Below, piece after piece: positions 25,144 to 33,189 of a DNA stretch of 64,000 bases. This stretch comes from an uncultured Oscillibacter sp. (GTDB taxonomy: Bacteria > Bacillota > Clostridia > Oscillospirales > Oscillospiraceae). How positions within the stretch are numbered: position 1 is the first letter of the stretch; every line of letters starts with the position of its first letter. Both the position numbers and the translations under genes were made by a program. The notes under the pieces were generated by a model. It did no database searches, was not told the DNA's origin, and saw only the letters and a list, made by a program, of their open reading frames with translations. The DNA lies in contig CAJUDV010000002.1 of assembly GCA_910585385.1 (NCBI GenBank), positions 1-64,000 of the forward strand. Reading direction: 5' to 3'.

Positions 25144-27370
25144 GCGCAGCGCGGCGTATGACGCCGCCATTGTGGGGTCGCCCCGGCAGATCCTTCTTCG
25201 GGCCGTGGCGGACATCTCGGACCCGGACAAGGTGTGGCTGCCGGTGACAGATTCCGGAGCGGCCCCCTGGAGCCGGGGGGCGGAGCTCCGTGACCGGAAC
25301 TTTGACCAGCCGCCCAGGGCGGCGACCCTGGAGCCTGGACGGTGGCTGTTGGGCGGCGGGTTCGAAATCTTCCCGGACGGCTACCGGGTCCCCGGAGACC
25401 GGCCGCAGGGATGGGCCTCGGAGGCCCTCAGCGGGGAGGACGGGACCTTCAATCCGCCCGTCTGGGTGTCGCTGAATTTCCAGGGGATGTCCATTTTGCA
25501 GGCCTTCTCCCTGTTCTTCTCCACGGACCCCCTGGACGGGACGCCGGAGGATTTCACCGTGGAGGTGCTGGAGAACGGGACCGCTTACTTTACCCGGTCG
25601 GTCACGGGAAACCGGGAGACGGAGATGTGGTTTGACGGGTTCACCGTCCACAACCCCACCGCCATCCGGGTGACGGTGACGAAGTGGAGCCTGCCGGGAC
25701 GGCGGGTGCGGATGGTGGAGATCGTGCCGGGGATCTACGAGGACTGGGACGCGGATGAGCTCTCCGCCTTCACCGTGACACAGCAGGGGCAGTTCTCCTG
25801 TCTCAGCCTGCCCTACGGCAGGGCGGAGATCGCCATGGACAACCATGACCGGCGGTTTGAGCCCCGGCGGAAGGACGGGATCTTCCAGTCCATCCAGGAG
25901 CGGCAGGGGGTGGAGCTGCACATCGGTGTGCGCTTGCCGGACGGCGTGGAATACAAGGAACTGGGGATGTACTACCAGGCCGGAGACGGGTGGAAAACCG
26001 GCGGAAACGCCATGGACATGAAGTGGTCCCTAGTGGACATCATCGGCCTTTTGGCGGAGCGGACATTTCTGCCCCCGGACCCGCTGCCGGAGACGCTGGA
26101 GGGCTGGCTCCAGGCCCTGGTGGGGCAGCTGGGGGAGGCCTTCCGGCGGCGGTACCGGGTGGACCCGGCGTATGCCAAAAGGCCCGTCGCGGCCGGCAGC
26201 CGGGAGGCTGTGACCGGGAAAAAGTGCGGGGACATCCTTCGGTGGGTCTGCCAGGCCAGCGGGACGTGGCCCCGGGCGGACAGCGCCACGGGGGCGCTGA
26301 CGGCGGAGCCGCTGTGGAACCAGGGGGCGAAGCTGGACCTGGACAACCTCTCGGGCTATCCGATCATGAAGGCCAACGAGAGTCTGGCGGCCCTGATCTT
26401 CCGGCTCTCAGACGGGACGGAGACTGTGATTCCGGGCAACGCCGCCAGCAGCGAGAGGACCGTAACCATCGTCAACCCCTTCCTCCACACGAGGGAGCAG
26501 GCCCAGGCGGCGGCCCGGCTGATCCTCAGCCAGTACGGCGGGAACATCATCGAGACCACGGGGCGGGGGAACCCGGCCAGCGAGATCGGCGACGTGGACA
26601 CCATCTGGCTGGACGAGTCCAGCGCCGCCACGGCCAGGCGGATGGCGCAGACGTTTGAGATCCGGGACGGCGCGCTTCAGGGATGCCGGAGCACGCTTTT
26701 GCAGGCGGACGGGTCGTACCTCTGGACGGAGTTTGAGGTTCTGGATCAGGAGGAGGGAGACTGGACCGCGCCGGAGGGGGTGACGGACTTCCGCCTGGTG
26801 CTCTCCGACGGCGGCCAGGGCGGCGGCGTGGGCCAGGAGGGCCAGAAGACCGGCGCCGGGAACAGCAACATCTCCTTCTCCGGCTTTCACACCGCCTATG
26901 GCGAACAGGGCGTGGACGGCAAGGGCGGGAGGGTCTGGTTTGGGACCATCAAGCTCAACCCCGGGGCAACGGTGCACTACAAGCGGGGCGCCGGCGGCGC
27001 GCCGGGAAGCGTCTACGGTGAGGCCGGGGGGCTGGGGCAGCCCTCCACCTTCGGGGCGTACTCCAGCGCGGAGGGGCAGCTGTATCCCGACGGCTACACG
27101 GACATCGCCAACGGGCGGGCCTTCTGCCGGCCCGGCGTGGAGGTCCCGCTGCCGGGGAGCGGAGACGGCGGAAAGGGCGGAGACGGCGGAGAGCCGCCGG
27201 AGGGATACCTGGCCTTTGTTCCGGCCTTTAAGCCCACGGAAAATCATCCCGGCCATTACACGTGGCGGGAGACAAAGCCCGCCGGACCGGGAAAGCCCGG
27301 CGCGGCGGGGGCCAGCGGGTTCATTATGCTGAGCTGGGAGAGACCGGAGGAGGAGCGGCATGGAAGATGA
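25136..27370 (+). CDS. Tail-associated hub/spike protein
   Basis: 744 residues. Residues 1-230 look like a beta-rich attachment domain (EMWFDGFTVHNPTAIRVTVT) and 230-540 like a tail hub (AIDMKWSLVDIIGLLAERTF-like region DMKWSLVDIIGLLAERTFLP, GNIIETTGRGNPASEIGDVD). The last 200 residues are glycine-rich (DGGQGGGVGQEG, GAGGAPGSVYGEAGG), like the glycine-rich adhesin tips of phage fibres. It probably forms the tail tip and contacts the target cell. ATG 25136 follows GGGAGGAG. No lytic enzyme domain is evident. Confidence 0.65.
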   Translation: MLERSAAYDAAIVGSPRQILLRAVADISDPDKVWLPVTDSGAAPWSRGAELRDRNFDQPPRAATLEPGRWLLGGGFEIFPDGYRVPGDRPQGWASEALSGEDGTFNPPVWVSLNFQGMSILQAFSLFFSTDPLDGTPEDFTVEVLENGTAYFTRSVTGNRETEMWFDGFTVHNPTAIRVTVTKWSLPGRRVRMVEIVPGIYEDWDADELSAFTVTQQGQFSCLSLPYGRAEIAMDNHDRRFEPRRKDGIFQSIQERQGVELHIGVRLPDGVEYKELGMYYQAGDGWKTGGNAMDMKWSLVDIIGLLAERTFLPPDPLPETLEGWLQALVGQLGEAFRRRYRVDPAYAKRPVAAGSREAVTGKKCGDILRWVCQASGTWPRADSATGALTAEPLWNQGAKLDLDNLSGYPIMKANESLAALIFRLSDGTETVIPGNAASSERTVTIVNPFLHTREQAQAAARLILSQYGGNIIETTGRGNPASEIGDVDTIWLDESSAATARRMAQTFEIRDGALQGCRSTLLQADGSYLWTEFEVLDQEEGDWTAPEGVTDFRLVLSDGGQGGGVGQEGQKTGAGNSNISFSGFHTAYGEQGVDGKGGRVWFGTIKLNPGATVHYKRGAGGAPGSVYGEAGGLGQPSTFGAYSSAEGQLYPDGYTDIANGRAFCRPGVEVPLPGSGDGGKGGDGGEPPEGYLAFVPAFKPTENHPGHYTWRETKPAGPGKPGAAGASGFIMLSWERPEEERHGR

Positions 27371-27551
27371 GATTTTTTTGAGGGACGGAGCCACCGGGCG
27401 GACATACCGGCTGGGCGTGGAGCGCCGGGGGCTTGTGCTGACTGAGACCGCTGACGTTTCGGAGGCGAATGTAATTTTGGAGGACCGGATTACGGAAAAG
27501 CGCTATTCGTTTTCCCTGGAAAACGGCGTGCTGAAACTTTTGGAGGTGTGA
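27360..27551 (+). CDS. Small protein of two 25-residue repeat modules
   Basis: 63 residues. Residues 5-29 and 38-62 are two copies of the same module (IFLRDGATGRTYRLGVE... and VILEDRITEKRYSFSLE...), sharing L3, D5, T8, Y12, E17, L21 and E25. A third copy starts the 500-residue adhesin at 28178. The gene overlaps the hub gene by 11 bp and has a GGAGGAG site. Function is unknown; a fibre-attachment or beta-hairpin adaptor role is suggested by its neighbours. Confidence 0.65.
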   Translation: MEDEIFLRDGATGRTYRLGVERRGLVLTETADVSEANVILEDRITEKRYSFSLENGVLKLLEV

Positions 27552-27552
27552 A

Positions 27553-28149
27553 ATGGCAGCAGGTGATAAAATTGGAGTCGTCATGGAGCCGCAGCGGGGC
27601 GTTCCGCACGGCGTGGCCACGCTGAACTCGTATGGCACCCTTCCTTACGAGCAGATGCCCTACGTCTCCGGTCCGCCGCACTATACCTTAGCCACGAATG
27701 TGGAGGGAGCGGGCTGGCACAGGGTTTGTACGGGCATGAATTTCATGGGCCTGATGGTATTTGGAAACGTCTATAACCACTATGGCCCGTCGGAGATCGT
27801 CCTGCTGGTCAACATGAACTATTACGCGCCAAGGGTGAACATTTTAATGGCGGGGTTCTACGGGAATAATGTCCTATTTGACAAGGTACGGCTGTCGGCG
27901 GACCAAAAATACGGCAATATCTCTCTGGAGGTTCACTATACCGTCTCCACAAATATGATGTACGCCTACGGAATCCCCTTTTTCGACATTGGGAGCACGG
28001 CTGCGTTTGCCATGAATACCTTTGAGAAGACCGCGGACACCCCGGCCGTTGTCGTGATGCCCGAGATGGCCATCACGCCCATCCCCAGCGGGTCTTTGGT
28101 GACGTCAGGCCAGCTGACGGCGGCCATTGAGAGGGGGCTGAGTTTGTGA
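27553..28149 (+). CDS. Putative tail fibre protein
   Basis: 198 residues with no family I recognise. The N-terminus (GDKIGVVMEPQRGVPHGVAT, then LNSYGTLPYEQMP) resembles the start of phage fibres that go on to variable receptor-binding domains, and the remainder is beta-rich and aromatic (MNYYAPRVNILMAGFYGNNV). Starts one base after the small module protein. Its composition is less GC-rich than the flanking structural genes. Confidence 0.5.
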   Translation: MAAGDKIGVVMEPQRGVPHGVATLNSYGTLPYEQMPYVSGPPHYTLATNVEGAGWHRVCTGMNFMGLMVFGNVYNHYGPSEIVLLVNMNYYAPRVNILMAGFYGNNVLFDKVRLSADQKYGNISLEVHYTVSTNMMYAYGIPFFDIGSTAAFAMNTFEKTADTPAVVVMPEMAITPIPSGSLVTSGQLTAAIERGLSL

Positions 28150-28177
28150 GGGGAGAGCCTGGTGAGGAGGGGGAGCA

Positions 28178-29680
28178 ATGGTTGTTTTAAAAGACAAAGA
28201 CAGCGGACTGCCCTATGTGTTAACCATTGAGAACGGGGTCCTCTACATCGTAGAGACCGCCTTCGTTCCGGTGATTATCGGGGCCGACCTGGCGCCGAAT
28301 CCGGCTGTGACGGGCCAGCGGGTGATGATCTCCGTGGCGGCGGAGGACACGGCGTCTGTTCCGGCGGCTCTCCGGCACAGCGGGCAGCTCGTCTGCGGGG
28401 AGGTGCAGCGCGTGGCCATTACAACGGTTCGGGCCCGGCTGGGCGAAACGTGGACCGCATTGGAGTACAACCCCGCCACGGGCCGCTGGGAGGGGGTTCT
28501 CCTGCCCGGGCGGACCTCGGCTCATCAGCCGGGCGGGTATTACGGCGTGGAGGTGGAGGCGGCCAACGACCGCGGGGAGACCGCCTCCATCTCCGGAGAG
28601 GCGCTGGCGGCCCTGCGGCTGGTGGTTCGGGAGACCCAAAAGCCGCTGCTGAATCTGGTTTCCCCGGCGGCGGGATATGTGACGGTGAAACGGCCCGAGG
28701 TGGTTATGGACGCCGTGGACGAGGCCGGCGGCTCCGGCATTGCCCTGGACAGCTGGGCGGTGCTGCTGGACGGCGCGGTTCAGTCCGCCGGGAAGGCCGC
28801 GGAGGAGATCCCCGGCGGATACCGGCTCCGCTGGACGCCGGCGGCGGATTGGAGCGAGGGAGGACACACCGTCGCCTTCACCGTCTCGGACCGGGACGGA
28901 AACGAGGCTGGCAAATCGGCAGCCTATACCGTGGACACCGCGCCGCCGGAGCTGACGCTGGCGCTGCCGGACAGCCGGAGGGTGGTGGACGCCGCGGAGA
29001 TTACGGCGGTGGGGACCGTGCGTGACGGGACGTCCGGAATTGCCGGCGTGGAGGTCGTGGGAGAAGGCGGCTCCATAAGCGTGGAGCCCGCGCCCTCCGG
29101 CGATTTCACCTGCACGATCCCGCTGGAGGTGGGTGTCAATACCATCACCGTTATCGCGGTGGACGGCGCCGGGAACCGGACCGCGCAGGAGGTCTATATG
29201 ATCCGCATGGTGACGGACCGGACCCAGGCGGACGCGGAGCGGGCGCGGGAGCTGTGTGCCCGGGGGTATGCCCGATGGACGGCGGAGGAGCGGGCCTGGT
29301 GGAGCGGCGCCCGGTGCCGCCGGGGGAGCTATGACGCGCTGGATCTCAATCGGGTGACGGCGGCCATGGAGCATATCCGGGAGTGGCTGGAGGGATACGG
29401 ATATGTCACGCCGTACCAGGCGGAGCCCCACCGGCCCTGGAGGGACGAAGACGCCATGACCGGGGCCCAGGGGACGCGGTATCTCCAAAACGTGGAGGCG
29501 CAGCGAAAGGCCCTTCCGCTGCCGGAGGGAACGCCGGAGACCCCGGGAAGCCTGGAGAAGCTGACGGTGGCGGCGGCCAATGACATTGAGAAAATCCTGG
29601 TGGCCGTGGACGCGGCGCGGCCTATGATAGACCGCTCGTCCTGGCCCTGCGGAACCATAACTTGCGGAGGTGTATTTTAG
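28178..29680 (+). CDS. Ig-like-domain adhesin / fibre protein
   Basis: 500 residues. Residues 2-26 are the 25-residue module also present twice in the protein at 27360. About residues 35-140, 145-240 and 245-330 look like Ig-like beta sandwiches (PVTGQRVMISVAAEDT-like opening; GGHTVAFTVSDRDGNEAGKS; PLEVGVNTITVIAVDGAGN), the type used by surface-exposed adhesins. The C-terminal 150 residues are helical and end in a cysteine-containing PCGTITCGGVF. Likely displayed on the tail and involved in target binding. Good GGAGG site. Confidence 0.6.
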   Translation: MVVLKDKDSGLPYVLTIENGVLYIVETAFVPVIIGADLAPNPAVTGQRVMISVAAEDTASVPAALRHSGQLVCGEVQRVAITTVRARLGETWTALEYNPATGRWEGVLLPGRTSAHQPGGYYGVEVEAANDRGETASISGEALAALRLVVRETQKPLLNLVSPAAGYVTVKRPEVVMDAVDEAGGSGIALDSWAVLLDGAVQSAGKAAEEIPGGYRLRWTPAADWSEGGHTVAFTVSDRDGNEAGKSAAYTVDTAPPELTLALPDSRRVVDAAEITAVGTVRDGTSGIAGVEVVGEGGSISVEPAPSGDFTCTIPLEVGVNTITVIAVDGAGNRTAQEVYMIRMVTDRTQADAERARELCARGYARWTAEERAWWSGARCRRGSYDALDLNRVTAAMEHIREWLEGYGYVTPYQAEPHRPWRDEDAMTGAQGTRYLQNVEAQRKALPLPEGTPETPGSLEKLTVAAANDIEKILVAVDAARPMIDRSSWPCGTITCGGVF

Positions 29681-30300
29681 TGCGGGATGGAATGATCAAA
29701 GCCACGGGGAACAGCTGGAACTTGAAGAGCGTGCCCAACTTTCTGACGCTGTATCCCACGTATGAGGCCTTTGTCCAGGCCCTGATCGACGGGACCCTTC
29801 CCGTTGACCTCAACGGCATGAATCCGGCTGGATGGAGCCAGATGGGCACGATGCTGAACAAGGCGAATCTCTTAAAGGACGCCACGGCGGCGCTGTATGG
29901 GCTGGGAGCGGAGGCTGTGCCGGATGAGATCTTTGCTTATATCCAACCAATTCTCGCGGCCGCTAAGTTAAGCGGTGATTTAAGTGGGAAAATCTACTAC
30001 GGAAAAGTCGCTGTCGTGGTAGGCGCACAATCAGTACCGATTAATCTTCCGAGAAAACCTGTTTTTGCAGTTGCAGTCAGCGAAACCGTCAATCCTGCCA
30101 CGGAGCGTGATCGGGCTGTACGTCTCTCCGTTTCGCTGCGTCCGGATAAGATGGCGGTTATATATGGAGGTTATTCGGGAAGCGGCGAGTGGCGTACCAC
30201 CTTTCGCGTTGAGTCTGCGGTTTTTGCAGATTCAAGCGTTACTGTTAACGTCGCTGGGAACAATGGCGACCAACAGCCGTGGATCGCAATCTGTGAATAG
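29680..30300 (+). CDS. Tail fibre protein with AT-richer C-terminal module
   Basis: 206 residues. GTG 29680 overlaps the upstream TAG and has GGAGG nine bases before it. Residues 1-85 (MIKATGNSWNLKSVPNFLTL, AFVQALIDGTLPVDL) are helical and GC-rich like the neighbours. From about 29938 the DNA becomes clearly AT-richer with different codon use (for example TTA, GTA, ATC mixes), and the encoded C-terminal domain is a beta-rich receptor-binding-like unit. This looks like a recombined tip domain, as expected of host-range determinants. Confidence 0.55.
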   Translation: MRDGMIKATGNSWNLKSVPNFLTLYPTYEAFVQALIDGTLPVDLNGMNPAGWSQMGTMLNKANLLKDATAALYGLGAEAVPDEIFAYIQPILAAAKLSGDLSGKIYYGKVAVVVGAQSVPINLPRKPVFAVAVSETVNPATERDRAVRLSVSLRPDKMAVIYGGYSGSGEWRTTFRVESAVFADSSVTVNVAGNNGDQQPWIAICE

Positions 30301-30311
30301 GAGGTGAAATT

Positions 30312-30638
30312 GTGCTGATCGTTAAAATGAAGGCATATCCGAATGGCGGACACGCAAATCAGGATGGGCCGGAGGTACCTGTTCCGGAGGGGTGGGCGAT
30401 GATTCCGGAGGCTGTGGGGACCATGGAGACGCTGGAGAACTTTCCCTTCGGCGAGATCGCCGTGGAGGACGTGGACGGCGTGCCCACCGTCACCGGCTGG
30501 GCGCCGCTGCCCGTGCCCGAGCCGGTGGAATCAGAGGAACTGGAGGAGCTGCCTGCGGCCCTGGAGACCAGGGTGGGCGCTTTGGAGCAGACAACCGCCG
30601 CCATTTCGGCGGCAGTGAGAAAGGGGTTTAATCTATGA
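30312..30638 (+). CDS. Small acidic protein in tail cassette
   Basis: 108 residues: a beta-rich N-terminal part (MLIVKMKAYPNGGHANQ, VPEGWAMIPEA, VDGVPTVTGWAPLP), an acidic linker (PEPVESEELEELPAAL) and a short C-terminal coiled coil (ALETRVGALEQTTAAISAAV). This form is common for XkdX-proximal proteins in Firmicutes prophages. Specific function is unknown. Overlaps the next gene by 4 bp. Confidence 0.55.
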   Translation: MLIVKMKAYPNGGHANQDGPEVPVPEGWAMIPEAVGTMETLENFPFGEIAVEDVDGVPTVTGWAPLPVPEPVESEELEELPAALETRVGALEQTTAAISAAVRKGFNL

Positions 30639-31090
30639 GCATGGATCCTATGGCGGCGCTGAGCAGCGCCATCTACCTGGCCCGCCTCCAGCTGGAGGCT
30701 CTGTCCGACACCGACGACAAGCGCATCCGGGCCTCGGGGCTGTACCGGGAGTGGGCTCCCGGGGAGCACAGGGCGGGGGAGCACTATAACGCCGAAGGCC
30801 AGACCTGGGAGTGCTTCGCGGATTACGACAATGCGGTCTATCCCGACGTACGGCCCGGGGAGGCGGCCTGGCACACCTTTAACCGGCCTCTCCACGGGAC
30901 CAGCCCGGAGACGGCCCGGCCTTTTGCACCGGTCCAGGGGGCTCATGATCTGTACCGCGCAGGGGAGTACATGATCTGGACGGACGGCGGAATGTACCGC
31001 TGTCTCAGAGATACCAATTTTTCGCCGGAGGACTATCCGGCGGGTTGGGAGAGTGTCTCAAAACCGGAAGCCGGCGCGGAGATGGAATAG
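30635..31090 (+). CDS. Carbohydrate-binding-module-like protein
   Basis: 151 residues. Two aromatic-rich repeats resemble CBM5/12 chitin- or polysaccharide-binding modules: YREWAPGEHRAGEHYNAEGQ followed by TWECFADYDN, and DLYRAGEYMIWTDGGMYRC ... NFSPEDYPAGW. The N-terminus (SMDPMAALSSAIYLARLQLE) is helical. Likely helps the particle or lysis machinery bind wall polysaccharide. Start is within the previous gene (ATGA). Confidence 0.6.
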   Translation: MSMDPMAALSSAIYLARLQLEALSDTDDKRIRASGLYREWAPGEHRAGEHYNAEGQTWECFADYDNAVYPDVRPGEAAWHTFNRPLHGTSPETARPFAPVQGAHDLYRAGEYMIWTDGGMYRCLRDTNFSPEDYPAGWESVSKPEAGAEME

Positions 31091-31104
31091 GGAGGAGCGT
31101 TTAT

Positions 31105-31611
31105 ATGGAGAGCAACTTGTCGCGCTTCAAGCTCTGGATCACCGGAATCCTGGGTCTGCTGACGGCCTTCTGGGGCTGGCTCGGGTGGCTGGCGGCGGGC
31201 TGGATTGCCGCCATGGCGATGGACTACATCACCGGCTCCCTGGCGGCGGCAAAAAAGGGAGCGTGGTCCAGCGCCAGCGCCCGGGAGGGCATCTGGCACA
31301 AGGCGGGGATGATTGTAGTGGTGGTGGCCGCGGGAGCCGACCTGCTGATCTCCGTTTTGCTGGCCAACCTGCCGCTGGTGGAGCTGCCGGTGGCTTACAC
31401 CGGCATGGTGTGCCCGGTGGTGCTGGTGTGGTACATCATCACGGAGCTGGGCAGCATGGCGGAAAACGCCGCAGGCATGGGCTCGGACGTGCCCCCCTGG
31501 TTGCTGCGTCTGCTGGCTGTGGGCAAGAACGCCATTGACGATGCGGGAGAGGCGATTGCCGGGGAAATTCCCCATGAAGCACATAAAATTCAAGGAGGAG
31601 TACAGAGGTGA
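31105..31611 (+). CDS. Holin (phage_holin_4 / toxin-secretion type)
   Basis: 168 residues with about four membrane segments: WITGILGLLTAFWGWLGWLA, GWIAAMAMDYITGSLAAA, MIVVVVAAGADLLISVLLAN and MVCPVVLVWYIITELGSMAE. The MDYITGSLAA and KAGMIVVVV phrases fit the Cph1/TcdE-like holin family. It would permeabilise the membrane so the lysozyme downstream can reach the wall, releasing assembled particles. ATG 31105 follows AGGGAGGAG. Confidence 0.85.
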   Translation: MESNLSRFKLWITGILGLLTAFWGWLGWLAAGWIAAMAMDYITGSLAAAKKGAWSSASAREGIWHKAGMIVVVVAAGADLLISVLLANLPLVELPVAYTGMVCPVVLVWYIITELGSMAENAAGMGSDVPPWLLRLLAVGKNAIDDAGEAIAGEIPHEAHKIQGGVQR

Positions 31612-32111
31612 GGGTCAACGAGATTCTAAAGGACTACACCGCCGGGGAGGCGGATCTGGAGACCACTAACGCCACCCTGCGGGAGGCCGGGGCCGGGTTC
31701 CATCTGGAGCCGGGCCGGAATGAGCTCACCGAGGAGGACCGGAGGCAGACCACCGTGGGCTACTACCCGGAGCAGGCCTCCGGCTACGGCCTGCTGGACA
31801 CCGGCACCGGGTCTATGGAAAAGGTGCGGGTCGCCGGCGGCAGGCTGGAGCATCCGGTCAATGAGGTCCGGCCCGACGGGGGCACCAATATGGCGGCCTA
31901 CGTCATCATCTGCGGCAAGACCTACGAGGTTCTGGGGGATACGCTGGCGGAGCCCCGGGAGACGGAGCCCGCCCCCAAGGCGCAAAAGGAAGTTGATCTG
32001 CGCCGCCGGACGGATCTTGCGAATCAGCAGGCGGAGCAGACGTGCCGCCAGGGCCGGTTCCTGGTGACCTACGACGCGGACGGCTATGCCGTCAAGGCCC
32101 GGAGGGTGTGA
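31608..32111 (+). CDS. Conserved tail-cassette hypothetical protein
   Basis: 167 residues starting at GTG inside the holin stop region. Contains EILKDYTAGEADLETTNATL and later VRPDGGTNMAAYVIICGKTY, a small repeated fold typical of proteins near phage lysis genes; no catalytic motif is visible. It is translated with the holin. I do not recognise the family. Confidence 0.55.
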   Translation: MRVNEILKDYTAGEADLETTNATLREAGAGFHLEPGRNELTEEDRRQTTVGYYPEQASGYGLLDTGTGSMEKVRVAGGRLEHPVNEVRPDGGTNMAAYVIICGKTYEVLGDTLAEPRETEPAPKAQKEVDLRRRTDLANQQAEQTCRQGRFLVTYDADGYAVKARRV

Positions 32112-32227
32112 TGGGACCCGAGGGGCGCGCGTATCGAGAGTAAGGTCCAAAGCGGCGGCAAACAGACACCGCGTGGGAGATGGAGACATAAGTTGAAGTA
32201 TCAGTGACAATTATGGAGGTATGGAAT

Positions 32228-32305
32228 ATGTGCAGCAAGACAAACCGGTACAGGACAGCGGAGGGCTCCGGGGATTTGCGGACGTTCTCCCGGGAGGCGG
32301 AATAA
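32228..32305 (+). CDS. Possible 25-residue leader peptide before lysozyme
   Basis: ATG 32228, with GGAGG upstream, opens a 25-codon frame (MCSKTNRYRTAEGSGDLRTF...) whose TAA overlaps the lysozyme ATG (TAATG). This spacing suggests translational coupling that could delay lysozyme. It could also be chance in a 190-bp gap. Confidence 0.3.
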   Translation: MCSKTNRYRTAEGSGDLRTFSREAE

Positions 32306-32931
32306 TGGGCCGGCCCATCGGAGAGGCGGGCCTTGCCCTCATCAAAGAGTTTGAGGGCTGCCGTCTGGAGGCGTACAAGCCTGTCAGCACAGAGGTTTAC
32401 TGGACTATCGGATGGGGCCACTACGGCCCGGACGTCAAAGAGGGGCAGACCATCACCCAGGCGGAGGCGGACGCCATGCTGGCAGCGGACTGCCAGAAGT
32501 TTGCCGACGCGGTGGACGATCCCCGGAACTGCCCATTGACGGGCCAGCTGAATGACAACCAGCGGGACGCGCTGATCTCCTTCACGTTTAACTGCGGCGC
32601 GGGGCGTTTGAAAACGCTGTGCAAAGACCGCGACCTGCCGCAGATTCGCAACGCCATGTCTCTCTACACCCGCTCCGGCGGGAAGAAGCTGGAGGGGCTT
32701 GTCCGCCGCCGGGCGGCGGAGCAGAAGCTCTTTGACACGCCGGTTTCCGGCGCCGCCCCGGAAACGGACAGCACGCCGGCCCCCGCCCACGCGGAGGGCG
32801 TGAACTGGTGCGTGGAGCATGGCATTCTCACCGGGAACGCCGGCGGGGATCTCATGCTCTCCCAGCCCGTGACCAGGCAGCAGCTTTGCACCATGCTGCA
32901 CCGGTTCGCAAAAGAGATGGGAAAGGCCTGA
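32305..32931 (+). CDS. Endolysin: GH24 lysozyme with SLH-like tail
   Basis: 208 residues. Residues 1-150 are a T4/lambda R-type lysozyme: catalytic Glu in IKEFEGCRLEAY and the WTIGWGHYG signature, then NDNQRDALISFTFNCGAG. It cleaves the glycan of peptidoglycan. After a Pro/Thr linker, residues 163-208 (GVNWCVEHGILTGNAGGD ... VTRQQLCTMLHRFA) look like one S-layer-homology repeat, likely wall-binding. No signal peptide, consistent with holin-dependent export. ATG 32305 follows GGGAGGCGG; a longer in-frame start at 32221 is less likely. Confidence 0.88.
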   Translation: MGRPIGEAGLALIKEFEGCRLEAYKPVSTEVYWTIGWGHYGPDVKEGQTITQAEADAMLAADCQKFADAVDDPRNCPLTGQLNDNQRDALISFTFNCGAGRLKTLCKDRDLPQIRNAMSLYTRSGGKKLEGLVRRRAAEQKLFDTPVSGAAPETDSTPAPAHAEGVNWCVEHGILTGNAGGDLMLSQPVTRQQLCTMLHRFAKEMGKA

Positions 32932-32975
32932 AAACAGCCGGAACCCCTCCGGAAGGCAATGCCAAACCGCGCAGA

Positions 32976-33010
32976 ACAGGAGGCCGCCGCGTTTCGCGGC
33001 GGCCTCCTGT
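32976..33010 (+). terminator. Terminator of the tail cassette
   Basis: A perfect 16-bp stem ACAGGAGGCCGCCGCG with a TTT loop, 45 bp after the lysozyme stop. The tail is only TTC, so termination may rely on stem strength. Confidence 0.7.
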
Positions 33011-33024
33011 TTCATGGGCTGGAT

Positions 33025-33189
33025 TAGGCCTTGTTTGAAAAATGTCAAAACGCCGTCTTGGAGCATCTTTTTCCGCCAGGACTGCGTTGATTTGACTTGA
33101 AATCCGTCAGGATTCCCGCGTCAAATCGCCTTGCCTGGCAAAAAAATCTGCCCCAATCCCGCATTTCGCCATTTTTCAAACAAGGCCTA
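33025..33189. mobile_element. 165-bp MITE, TAGGCCTTGTTTGAAAAAT ends
   Basis: Perfect 19-bp terminal inverted repeats TAGGCCTTGTTTGAAAAAT bound a 127-bp core. TA at both ends suggests a TA target duplication, as in Tc1/mariner-IS630 derivatives. No transposase gene. The core (GTCAAAACGCCGTCTT ... CTTTTTCCGCC ... TGCGTTGATTTGACTTGAAA) is nearly the reverse complement of the 60207 element, yet the ends differ. The right-hand TA and next base form the TAG stop codon of cysK. Confidence 0.85.

Noticed and set aside
22572..32931. Contractile tailocin or type VI-like system
   Set aside because: No sheath, spike-VgrG, or baseplate wedge genes; the chaperone frameshift and gene order are those of non-contractile siphophage tails.
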